Assembly (NCBI GenBank): GCA_003993805.1
Contig: RSEF01000019.1
Span: forward strand, 8,535,420-8,599,419
From: Himantopus leucocephalus
Lineage: Eukaryota; Chordata; Aves; Charadriiformes; Recurvirostridae
DNA: 64,000 nt
Direction: 5' to 3'
The notes beneath the pieces were generated by a model. That model was not told where the DNA came from, ran no database searches, and worked only from the letters and a program-made list of their open reading frames with translations. The first letter of the stretch is position 1. Each line of letters opens with the position of its first letter. This document shows positions 48,001 to 57,400 of this stretch, one piece after another. The position numbers and the translations under genes are program-made.

Positions 48001-51000
48001 AGCTCCTCTCCCGCGCTGGGGGGGCAGCAGGGAGGGATCAGTTTCCTCCCCCTGCAGCCACTGTGGAGGCAGGCGGCAGTGGCAGAGGGCTGGGAACACA
48101 GGCGCTGCTGAGAGGCGATGCTCGCGTGCATCTTAAAAGTTACCTGATATTACAGAGGAGAAACCAAAGTCGTTGCTGACAGCAACACTGGTCGACTTGG
48201 ATTTTTTTGACTCATATTTCAATCGATCTGAAAAACAAAAAACCCAGCGCCCCACTCAATCAGGCAGCACACGCGGCTCCGCTCCGCTCTCCTCTCACGG
48301 CCCTCACGGCTGCAGAGGGACAGGCTGACAGCAAGCGAGGGAGCTCGGGCTTCCCGGCATCCCACAGCAGCTCAGCCACCCCAGGAACAGCCCGACCCAG
48401 CCCAGCAAGGGAGTTTCTGCACAGCCGGGCTGCAGCCCCAAGGTAACATGGAACCACCTCCTGCCAAGGTACATCCTGCAGCAGGACCAGATGTAGAAAC
48501 GAGGTAGAAGTGATCTACCAAAAAGCTCTAAAGCTCTCCAGAGATGTGCTCCTCCCTAAGGACACGTTTCTGGCCTCTGCCATGCTCCAGGGACAGCAAA
48601 CATCTCCCCTGCCACAGCTGGGGAATGACGATGCTGTCTTCTGTGCCCGGGTGGGCTCGGCACGCTCAGCATGGCAGGAGCAGGGCCAGGGCTGAGCACA
48701 GGAGGAAGGCAGCCTCCTGCCCAGCGCCTTCACCGCCCCGCCGCTGAAAGCCCTTCGCTGCAGCACGGTGACCACAAGTGCTTTGGTGGGAGCCCGCAGC
48801 AGCGGGCGGGAGCGCTCCTCTCACCGCCACAGAGGAACTACGAGCATGCCGCAAGCGCGCCGGTGGTTTTCCAGCCGCAACAGCCGGGGGCGAGCCCTGC
48901 AGTGAGGGTGCTGCCACGACCCTGCAAACCACCAGCAAGACCTCTGAGGGAGACAGCCCCTCAGCCAGGGGGCTCAGAGCCAGCGGCAGTGCGAGGGAGG
49001 GGAAGGGTGGCTCTTTGCTCAGCGGCAGAAAAACCACCGACACCCTCAAGCCCTCCCCATGGCGCCGGGTGAGCAGCCGGCTGCTGGCTCGCTGGGAAGG
49101 AGCGTGGTGACAGGGAAGAAGCAATCACGGCAAAACCGCTCTCCAGTTCAGGCTGCCAGCACCTGGGGAGGGGATGCAGCCGGGAAAGGTGCACCGGCCG
49201 GGCTGGGCTCAGAGCACATTTCTGAGGCTCCTTGCTACGGATTTTGCTGGGCTTTGCCAGAGACACCGCAGAGAGGCGGGCAGGGGGAGGAGAGCCTCGT
49301 GGCAGGCGGCTGAGCACCACGAGCAGGAGCCTGGGGAGCAGCCCACTGCCCAGTGTCAGTCAGTCGGACCACCCACCACCAGCCTGGCCGCATCCTCCGC
49401 TTTGGCACGAGCCACGATGTCAAAGGCAAGGCAACGCTGCCAGTGGCCAGCATCACGGCGGGAGGCACACACCCAAAAAACCGAGTCAGATGTTTCTGAA
49501 GGCGCTTCTCACCTCTCTCCAGGGCGAGGAGGAAATCCCGGTTCCTCTGGAGCTCCTTCATGAACTCTTCGTTCTGCAGGAAGAGCGCGATCCGCTCATC
49601 CTCTAAGTACTGCTTCCAGCGCCGCTCCTGCTCCAGGGAGCCCTGGCCCCGCGGGACGAGCCCTCGCGGCACGGGCTGCCGGCAGCCGTGGGAGCCCTGG
49701 GCAGGAGGCAAACATGGCAAAGGTCGGTCAGTGGTCTCGGTGCCTGCGCCGGCGCGTGCAGAAGGCTCCCTGCAGCACACACACCTCAGGCTGAGCTTGG
49801 CCTTTTGCTCCTCCATTATACCACTGCACCCCCAGTCCCGACAGCCCCCAGCTGCTCCCCAGCGGGGTCCCCCCCCTCCTACACCCAGCGCCCGACAGCC
49901 CGGGGCATCGTCCGCCCTGCCGGTGCTGCTGCAAAGGGGACAAAGGAGGACAGGGCACCACTGCTGCTGCCCGGTGGGAAGAAGCACAGGGCAGAGGCAG
50001 GAGGGGACGGACACCCCACGCTGGAACGGGGACATCTCGGTCTGGGGTCAGGGTGGCACGGGGAGGAACTGGTGCCTCCGAAAGAGCTCCTTTGCAGAAC
50101 ACAGACTTGCAAAGATTTTTAACTTTAAACCGTGGGGTTGAGCCAAGACAGAACTTGGTGTGGAGGCGAGGGAGAAGGGTCTCAGCCAGCGTCGCTGCTT
50201 TTATATCCTCCTATCTAAAAAGCAGAGACTGCAATTTCCCACTGACAAACGTCCCTACGTGAGGCACCTCACGCTCTCCCCCGGCTCCCGGTGCGTTCAC
50301 ACCTGGGGAGCAGCAGAGCCACACTGTACCGCCACAACCTCATCCTCACCTGCAATATTTATCTGATTTGTAGCTGCTCTCAGAGCGCCATAAAAAACAA
50401 AAGCACACAATTACTGGGGAATGAAAAGGGCAGCTGCTCCTCTCCTCCCCCTGAGCCCAAATGAATTGGCACGTTCCTATTCCCAGAATGGTAATATAGC
50501 CCGCGAAGCTCAACTTGCAGGGCAATCATTTACGAAAACGTGGCAGGCTGCCTTTGGAGCCAAAAAGGGAGGGAGAAGCCGATGCACGGGGAAGGCAGGG
50601 TGCGTGCAGCCCCCCGCAGCCCCTCGCTGTGCCAGGAGGGCGCTGGCCCCATTATCAGCCTGACTCCTGTGTTAGCAAAGGGGCCAAGGGACACCCCAGG
50701 AAAAACATCAAATCCTCATTGGAAGGTTCCCCTTTCACACCTTGCTCACTTCAGTCTCGCCTTGAACAACAAGAATGTCTCCAAGACTTTTGGTTTGGTC
50801 CGCGTGCAGTACTCAGAGCAGCAACACTGCATGCTCAGGGTGGCCGAGGACTGGGTTTGGTGCTCTGTGCCACACCATGGAGCTGGGGCGCGGGCTGGAA
50901 GGGGCGGTGAGCCTCACCTGTGCGCTGGCGGTCTGCTGGGGCAGGATGCGGAGGAAGTCCTCGGGGAGGTTCCCCAGGAGCGGCGGGTTCCAGTTCCTGT

Positions 51001-54000
51001 AGCGCCCGGGTACCGGGGTGCCACCAGGCCCCGGCACGTCCGTCCTGCGGGGCAAGCAGAGACAGTACCATTGGAGAGGGAGAGATACCCACCGACGTCT
51101 GCCGCAGCACGGCAGCCCCCATGCCCAGCTCCACCAGCGGTCCTGGGAACCAAGAAACCACAGCACGCCTCCCACACCCACGGCGTTGGCGTTAGCCCTG
51201 GAAAGCGAAAGCCTTTCCTAGCCAGTTTGAAATCTGTAGGAGCCGCTTTTCAAGCCCTGCCCCGCAACTGCGCAGGCTGGATTTTCCTCCTTCTCCCCAT
51301 TTTGCTCAGACTCCCAGAAAACAGTCCTGTGGGAACCCTAGCACGGCAGGATTGTGCTTTATGAAGCTGATGAACGTCTCTCACCAGATGTCACACCCGG
51401 CCTGCACACCTGGCAGCGCCTTCGTCCCCGGGGACTGGCACAGAGGCAGCCAGGGCACCGATGCCTGCGTTCCCGCGAGCCCCGAGCCTACAGCTGAGGC
51501 GGTGCTGCCGGGGAGAGCCCGCACCCTGCAGGGCCAGAGACCCCTGACACTCGGCAACCCGGTGGCAGCAAGTCAAACGGACCCGAGGTCCCTGGTGCCG
51601 AGAGCCGCGGTGCACGGGGCCCCGGCCGCCCGGCACCTGGTGTTTTTGAGTGGAGGCGAGCGCTCCCCGCCTCCAGTAGCTGATTTTTGCCATTCCACAC
51701 ACTGCTGGAGCAGCTTTCCAAGCCCTTCAGCTGTTCATTTTTTAGGGCCTCGCAGGGATTCTTTAGCCAGCTGTGAGCTTCATTCATTTCCCTTGGCTTC
51801 GTCTCACCCAGCCCTAACGAACTGATACCAGATGCCCCTTGCCGGGGCCAGCAAGACCCCACGGACGCCGGCGCAGGGTGCTTTCATGGAATCATAGAAT
51901 AGTTTGGGTTGGAAGGGACCTTTAAAGGCCATCTAGTCCAACCCCCTACAATAAGCAGGGACACCTCCAACTAGATCAGGCTGCTCAGAGCCCAGATCCA
52001 ACCTGACCTGGAATGTTTCCAGGGATGGGGCATCCACCACCTCTCTGGGCAACCTGGGCCAGTGTTTCACCACCCTCAGCATAAAAAATTTCTCCCTCGT
52101 ATCTAGTCTAAATCTGCCCTCTTTTAGTTTAAAGCCATTACGCCTGTCCTATCACAGCAGGCTCTGCTAAAAAGTTTGTCCCCATCTTTCTTATAAGCCA
52201 CTTTTAAGTATGGAAAGGCCGCAATAAGGTCTCCCCGGAGCCTTCTCTTCTCCGGGCTGAACACCCCCAACTCTCCCAGCCTGTCCTCCCAGCAGAGGGG
52301 CTCCAGCCCTCGCAGCATCTTCGTGGCCTCCTCTGGCCCCGCTCCAACAGGTCCATGTCCTTCTTATGTTGGGACCCCCCGAGCTGGAGGCAGCACTCCA
52401 GATGAGGTCTCCCCAGAGCGCAGCAGAGGGGCACAATCCCCTCCCTCGCCCTGCTGGCCACGCTGCTGGGGATGCAGCCCGGGATGCAGTTGGCTTACTG
52501 GACTGCCAGTGCACATTGTCAGCTCATGTCCAGCTTTTCATCCACCAGCACCCCCAAGTCCTTCTCAGCAGGGCTCCTCTCCAGCCCTTCATCCCCAGCA
52601 TGTATGGATACCGGGGGTTTCCTCAACCCAGGTGCAGGACCCCGCGCTTGGCCTCGTTGAACCTCATGGGGTTCACACGAGCCCACTTCTCAAGCCAGTC
52701 CAGGTCCCTCTGGATGGTATCTCATCCCTCAGGCCTGTGAACCACACCACTCAGCTTGGTGTCATCCACAAACTTGCTGAGGGTGTGCCTGATTCCAGTG
52801 TCTGTGTCATTGATGAAGATATTGAACAGTACTGGTCCCAATATGGACCCTCGAGGGACACCACTCATCACCGATCTCTATCTGGACATCGAGCCATTTG
52901 ACCACTACCCTCTGGATGCGACCATGCAGCCAATTCCTCATTCACTGAGCAGTCCACCCATCAAATCCATATCACTCCAATTTAGAGAGAAAGATGTTGT
53001 GGGGGACCGTGTCAAAGGCCTTACAGAAGTCCANNNNNNNNNNNNNNNNNNNNNNNNNNNNNNNNNNNNNNNNNNNNNNNNNNNNNNNNNNNNNNNNNNN
53101 NNNNNNNNNNNNNNNNNNNNNNNNNNNNNNNNNGGACTTCACCTGACTGCCATGACTTTTCAAATATCACAGAGAGGGGCTTGGCAACTAAATCCGCCAG
53201 TTCCCTCGGGACTCTGGGATGCATCTCATCAGGTCCCGTAGACTTAGGTCTCTTTTGCTGGCTGCAACAAGCAGAAGGCACGGTGCAGCCGTGGGGCTGG
53301 GGGCTCACCTGGGCGGTGGGGTGGGCGGCGCGCAGGGGTAGCGGCTGCCGAACGCCTGGCTCTCGTAAGCGGGAGGGGAGTAGACGGGAGGGGGCTCCTC
53401 GTCCGAGCTGTCTGGCTCCAGGGTCCGCTCCAAGATCTGCATGGCAAGAGGATGGGGTGAAAGCAAGCTGGGGAAACACTCCCCGCCAAGCCGGGCCCCC
53501 ACGTGCAGCAGCAAAGAGGGCGCAGGACTGCCTGAGCACTGCTGCAGAGGATGGGGACAACCCTCCAGCACCAGTCTCCCTGCACCGGGGGGCTTTTGGT
53601 GGGGTTTGGAGATGTTGCTCTCAAGGGACAAGGCGCTGCATTTCCAGGTGGGCGGGTGAGCCAGTCCCTGGGTTCACACAGCCTTTGGGGGCCCTCTGAC
53701 AGCAGCAGAAGGGTCTCTGCTGGGTTTTGGGGTGGGAAGGAGGGAGGAGAGCGCTTCAAGCACTGTCCAAGACAAACCAGGCAGGCTGCACGCTCCAGGT
53801 CAGCCGAATCAGGCACTCAAATCTCTGCCCACCTGCAGCAGCCGAGTAGCACCATGCCCAGGCAGAAATGAGGCAGTATGAGACTGAGCTACCCGCTTGC
53901 TGCGATCCAGCCGTGGTGGCCAGGAGTCCTGACAGGGGACCCCCCCGCCATAGCCATGTGCTGGGGACTGCCATCAGGAGTTACCTCGGGGGGGATGCTG

Positions 54001-54275
54001 TCCTCCGAGTCCGAGCTGTCATCGCAGCCGCTGCTGTCCAGGTTCATCTGCAGGAGCTGGTCGATGGTGGCATCCACAGCACCATTGTTGGCCCTCAAGA
54101 CGCACTCGATGATGTCGTAGTCCATATTGGGGAACATGGTCTTGAAGTCCTCCATGGCCTGGTTGAACTCCAGCCGACGGACCTGCCTGGCAGGGCGGCT
54201 GTTGTTGAGCTCCTGGGCGGAGGAGCCGCCGCGCGAGCTGCCGTTGCTGCTGCTCCGACGGAAGAGGCTCGTCAT
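44964..54275 (-). CDS. CUEDC1: CUEDC1, CUE domain-containing protein 1 (9 coding exons)
   Basis: Nine exons (54275-53985, 53436-53309, 51044-50918, 49696-49513, 48227-48144, 47115-47026, 46032-45939, 45730-45672, 45031-44964) join to 1125 bp, 374 aa, against about 386 in human. The CUE domain is at residues 35-78, with its ubiquitin-contact MFP motif (47-49) and dileucine (74-75) intact. Two PPxY motifs follow (PPVY 113-116, PPAY 118-121), then an [20 protein letters not shown] block (about 155-175), a charged helical stretch (about 205-250) and a basic segment ([11 protein letters not shown], about 317-327). The protein ends in EGQ, as in mammals. CUE domains bind mono-ubiquitin, and PPxY motifs bind WW domains of NEDD4-type ligases. 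A role as ubiquitin-linked adaptor is inferred from these. The junction between exons 7 and 8 needs the second of two overlapping donors. Confidence 0.96.
45032..45671 (-). other. CUEDC1: CUEDC1 intron between coding exons 8 and 9
   Basis: 640 bp from GTAAGA to TTTCAG. A long plus-strand frame crosses it, but it is only the antisense of a GC-rich region. Confidence 0.8.
45672..45730 (-). CDS. CUEDC1: CUEDC1 coding exon 8 (residues 333-352)
   Basis: Acceptor GAGGGCACAG|CCTGG has a rather weak pyrimidine tract. In phase 2 it reads [20 protein letters not shown], matching human [20 protein letters not shown]. Donor TGCG|GTAAGA is phase 1, agreeing with the last exon. Confidence 0.88.
45939..46032 (-). 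CDS. CUEDC1: CUEDC1 coding exon 7 (residues 302-332 and part of 333)
   Basis: Acceptor CTCCCTTCCAG|CC continues Ser302. It encodes [20 protein letters not shown] then [11 protein letters not shown], a basic helix that could act as a nuclear or membrane-charge signal. The 3' end reads CAGGTGTATCC. Only a cut after CAGGT (phase 2) keeps the downstream frame; the cut after CAG is two bases out of frame. Confidence 0.88.
46033..47025 (-). other. CUEDC1: CUEDC1 intron between coding exons 6 and 7
   Basis: 993 bp from GTAAGT to CCAG. Nothing recognisable inside. Confidence 0.8.
47026..47115 (-). CDS. CUEDC1: CUEDC1 coding exon 6 (residues 272-301)
   Basis: Acceptor TTTGCCTTCCAG|GTG opens a variable stretch and then [15 protein letters not shown], the conserved element found before the RRKLFELA helix in the family. 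Donor AAAT|GTAAGT is phase 1. Confidence 0.95.
47116..48143 (-). other. CUEDC1: CUEDC1 intron between coding exons 5 and 6
   Basis: 1028 bp, GC-rich. Open frames on both strands are unsupported. Confidence 0.8.
48144..48227 (-). CDS. CUEDC1: CUEDC1 coding exon 5 (residues 244-271)
   Basis: Acceptor GTTTTTCAG|ATCG continues Asp244 and reads [20 protein letters not shown], then GFSSVIS. This matches the family's DRLKYES...SVAVGNDFGFSS. Donor ATCAG|GTAACT is phase 1. Confidence 0.94.
48228..49512 (-). other. CUEDC1: CUEDC1 intron between coding exons 4 and 5
   Basis: 1285 bp, GC-rich. No recognisable repeat, RNA gene or exon. Confidence 0.8.
49513..49696 (-). CDS. CUEDC1: CUEDC1 coding exon 4 (residues 183-243)
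   Basis: Acceptor CCTCCTGCCCAG|GGC. The first 25 residues are a variable, Arg/Gly/Pro-rich linker. [20 protein letters not shown] and [16 protein letters not shown] are nearly invariant with human and probably form a helix or coiled coil. Donor AGAG|GTGAGA is phase 1. Confidence 0.95.
49697..50917 (-). other. CUEDC1: CUEDC1 intron between coding exons 3 and 4
   Basis: 1221 bp from GTGAGG to CCCAG. A short AT-richer block at about 50.1-50.5 kb is flanked by GC-rich sequence. No exon or repeat is seen. Confidence 0.8.
50918..51044 (-). CDS. CUEDC1: CUEDC1 coding exon 3 (residues 140-182)
   Basis: Acceptor TGCCCCGCAG|GACGG completes Arg140. The exon holds the strongly conserved [20 protein letters not shown] block, ending LPQQTASAQ. 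Donor CACAG|GTGAGG is phase 0. The linker before RYRNW differs from the mammalian sequence. Confidence 0.95.
51045..51884 (-). other. CUEDC1: CUEDC1 intron between coding exons 2 and 3, non-repeat part
   Basis: About 840 bp between the CR1 3' end and exon 3. GC-rich, nothing recognisable. The remaining 46 bp of this intron lie between the CR1 5' end and exon 2. Confidence 0.8.
51885..53262 (-). mobile_element. 5'-truncated CR1 LINE in the CUEDC1 intron
   Basis: The left end has the CR1 3' tail as two 8-bp units (CATGGAAT, CATAGAAT read on plus), followed by the typical CR1 3' block. Further right, the minus strand encodes recognisable pol remnants: [30 protein letters not shown] and, past the gap side, [19 protein letters not shown], which is the reverse-transcriptase motif A region. 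Stops and frameshifts show it is dead. It is truncated at the 5' end near 53262 and interrupted by a 100-N gap. It lies in the same sense as CUEDC1. CR1 is the dominant LINE of birds and reptiles. Confidence 0.95.
53034..53133. other. Assembly gap (100 N) inside the CR1
   Basis: Exactly 100 N, the conventional size for a gap of unknown length. It falls in the CR1 reverse-transcriptase region, so the real missing length is unknown. Confidence 0.97.
53309..53436 (-). CDS. CUEDC1: CUEDC1 coding exon 2 (residues 98-139, PPxY motifs)
   Basis: Acceptor CTTGCCATGCAG|ATC opens [20 protein letters not shown], then PPAY and a proline-rich end APPTPPPR. Donor CCCAG|GTGAGC is phase 2. Both WW-binding PPxY motifs are in this exon. 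The donor lies only about 45 bp from the 5' end of the intronic CR1. Confidence 0.95.
53437..53984 (-). other. CUEDC1: CUEDC1 intron between coding exons 1 and 2
   Basis: 548 bp, GTAACT to TGCAG, GC-rich. No repeat or additional exon is recognised. Confidence 0.85.
53985..54275 (-). CDS. CUEDC1: CUEDC1 coding exon 1 (residues 1-97, CUE domain)
   Basis: The start [10 protein letters not shown] matches the family and has G at -3. The exon contains the full CUE domain ([20 protein letters not shown] onward to IDQLLQMN) and an acidic serine run, [13 protein letters not shown]. Donor CCCGAG|GTAACT is phase 0. The glycine-rich insertions near the N-terminus and after the CUE domain in human are shorter here. 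Confidence 0.97.
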
Positions 54276-54348
54276 GGCGGGGTGACTGGCACAGGGGCAC
54301 GGCGGCTGTGGTCCCGGCTGCGACGAGGCGGATGCCCGCCGCCGCTCG

Positions 54349-54384
54349 TCACGGGGCACTGCCCCAGCAGCCAGCGGTGAGCAT
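54349..54384 (-). promoter_or_regulatory. uORF 2 in the CUEDC1 leader (11 codons)
   Basis: A second upstream ATG in weak context (C at -3) encodes MLTAGCWGSAP and stops 73 nt before the CUEDC1 start. Confidence 0.5.
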
Positions 54385-54431
54385 GGGCAGGCGGCGGGGG
54401 TCCTTCTCCCCACAGCCGGTGGCACCGCGCG

Positions 54432-54455
54432 TCAGCCCCCGGCACGCTGCAGCAT
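54432..54455 (-). promoter_or_regulatory. uORF 1 in the CUEDC1 leader (7 codons)
   Basis: An ATG with A at -3 lies 8 nt inside the exon. It encodes MLQRAGG and stops at TGA, well before the CUEDC1 start. Such uORFs usually lower translation of the main frame. Confidence 0.55.
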
Positions 54456-54463
54456 CCTCCCAC

Positions 54464-57400
54464 CTGTGGAGGGGAGAGGGGAGAAAGTCACCCACAGGAT
54501 AGAGCACCCAGAGGTACCACAAGATCCCCGTCTCAACAGGGGACATTCGATTCAATTCAACCCATCCAACCACGTCCTCACGGGAGGGTCCCATCCCCGC
54601 AGCGGGGCCGGCGTGCCAGAGCTTGGATGCGCTGTGCCAGATGCTGTACAAACAAAATGCAAGGTAAGAAAAATGGCATTACTTCCACTGCCAAAGACTC
54701 CCCAGATTTAACATTTCCAGGTTTGACACGTATTTATAAACACAGTAAAATCTCTCTGAAAAATAAAAAATGGAGTCGGCTCAGAGAGTTTCAGAGCAGG
54801 GGGCTAAAACACTCTGCAGCACGGCAAATCGACCCTTGGGAAAAGCCACCAAATCCAAGATTAACATTCACTTTAAAACCATAAACAGATTATACAGCTA
54901 CTGCTTCTCATTTGGAAATGCAGGGCCAAATTCAGTTCTGGATTAACTCCACTGTTGAAACAGAATTACCCCAGGAACACTTTTGATCCATAATATCATT
55001 TTCAAAGGCTTTTTCCTAAGCGGCAGGCAGAGAGTTCAAGATAACTGTCCCTAAAATGGTATTTAATTCAGAAGAACATGCCAAGCACATTTCTTAGCAA
55101 AACAGGGTATAATCAGATTCAAAGCCATTAAGCAGAGCAGTCACCTCTGAAGGTCACCCGGGCTCTCCCCTGCCTGTAGCGAGGCTGTGTGTGACAGCCA
55201 CATCCCCAGCGCTCGCCCGGCCTCGGCCACCGCTCTGGCTCGCAGCCCTGAGCTGCTCCAAGGGGCAAAACGCACTTGCAAAACCCGGGAAACTCGGCTC
55301 AAACTCTGGGAGAAGGTTTCCTTTTGCAATGCTGGTTAACCCTCGTTTTCATCCCCAGGGACAGCCCTGCTCTGGTTCGGTACCCAGAGGAATTGCCGAC
55401 ACCTCCAGAGGATGGGGGATTGACTCCTGCTCCGCGGGCATGCTCCGCTCTCCCCATGGAAAAGCACGGACCCATGGAAAAGCAGCAGAAGATTCACTGC
55501 CGGGCCATTTCCAAACAGCACCGGGAACCCCCAGCTCGCTCCCCGCTCTCTAATAAAAAGTGTTTAACAGATCACTCAGCCGAGAACTGTCTCCATCCCG
55601 CAGTCGCTCTCTGTCCCCAGGATCGTCTCCTGCTCGCCAGGAGCCAGGCACGGAGCAGCGTTGTGCGAGCGGAGCAGGAACAATTCCGACAGCCCTGCCC
55701 GGCTCTATTCACTGAGGACAAATAAATCTGGAGTCAATTAATAAAAATACTGCTTCTTGGTTCCTCCTCTGCTATCATGACTCATTCATAGCAAAAAGCC
55801 GGCATTGTTCACACCTCTGGTATTATACTTTAATTGCAATATTGCATGGCTGGTTTAGTCACACTTTAAACTGAGTTATAACACATTCACAGGGTACACA
55901 CGCTCCTTAAAAGATTTGGCTACTCCAAGAGGATGGGGAAAGAGCCTGGACATAAGGGGAAAAGAGCTTATATAGGATACGCCGCAAACACACACACGAT
56001 CCCAATATGAAGATGAGAACTTCTGCAGAAAACCATTAGCTCAGAAATACCCTGCTAGCTCATAAACCTCAAATACTAAAATCAGCCCCCAAAATCAGGA
56101 AATGTGCTTGGAAATCCCAGATCTATTTAAAAATCCTAAGATCTGTAAAGTAACAAGAAGCACCTGCGGTTGAGGGGGTCTTTGTCTCCCAGCGTTTGAC
56201 CTTTGAGTGTATATTTAAGGTCTTCCCTGTAACCACGGAGGCCACCGCCGTGCCAGGTGTTGGCGATCCCCCTGCAAACCCTCTGCCCCACCGGGGAGGG
56301 ACCGACCCCTGTTCTGGGGAAGGTGTTGGTCACTGCGACACGAGGGTTGGGGACAACTCGTCAAAACCGCAGCCCATGTGGGATAGCGTGATGGAGCGCA
56401 GCAACGCGGCGAGTAACTGACAGCTTCTGGTCAGAAGATGAACTAAATTAGGGATGGGGACAAGATATTTATACACGGAAAAATACACCGCTGAACATCT
56501 GGCTGCAAACAGCCCCGAGGGATCGCGCTGCTGGGACCTTCCCAGCCCCTGAGATACGGCTGGGTGCCGCGGGGCTTGCAGGAGGCTCATGCCAAGGGCA
56601 GTTCGGCACAAGCGACAGGCAGCCGGTGTCCCCGGCACAGGCCAGGGCGGCTCCGTGCGCCCCGCAGGCACACACCGCTGCGGGCAGAGCTGATGGTAGC
56701 AAAACATTGCAAATACAGGCTTTTAAACCCTTTTTTTTTTTTTTAAAGTCCTGCTGCTAAGCCAGAGAAATGCAAACCGCTATACTGGCATGAGTTAAAA
56801 CCCAGACAAAAGCATGTCACGACATCAGCAGGAGTTCATTTCAAAGATAAAGCGGTATTTGCAGGATCCTCCCCAATTCCTGCTTGTCGGCATCAGCGTC
56901 TTCAGGTGAGCAGTGGGACCCCCGGCTGCCAGCACGGACCCCAGCCCGGGGCCTTACTTCTGTGGTGTCAGTGAGGGGCTGGGAAGGCACCAGGAAAAGC
57001 AAAATCCTTTGGATTTCCCAAAAAGGAAAGAAGCAAGCGGGTGTCCCAGTGCCAGCCCAGGTGCGAGCACGGGCTCGCTGGGGGCGCGGTGGGGTGCGAG
57101 CTGGGCTTCTCCTCACCTCGTGCCCCCCGTTTGCAGAATCGGGCTGCGATGACTCGGTTAGCTGGTGGCCTGATCAACTTTCTTCCTGCCTTAAAATAGT
57201 TCTTCGCTGCTATCATGCAAAAAGGACCCTGAATGCTGTTATTCACTCATCCAGACCCCGGCACCACCCGAGCGGCTCTGTGCTCCAGGATGGGGGCTAG
57301 CGCAAAAAATGCCCATGCAGGTTTTGCTACCGCCGCCTAGCCAGGATGGCACGGGATGCTCTCCCGCACACATCCACGGTTGCTTTCTCACTGCACGCTC

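Larger units (their letters stand above)
54276..54463 (-). other. CUEDC1: CUEDC1 5'UTR part of the first coding exon
   Basis: A strong acceptor, CCCTCTCCCCTCCACAG|GTG, ends at 54464, so this exon is spliced to an upstream non-coding exon outside what I can identify. The 188-nt leader carries two short uORFs upstream of the main start. The frame through the main ATG also stays open upstream, without a recognisable extension. Confidence 0.75.

Noticed and set aside
53021..53560. 179-codon minus-strand frame considered as a gene
   Set aside because: It fuses CUEDC1 intron and exon sequence with a degraded CR1 reverse-transcriptase fragment and runs through N bases.
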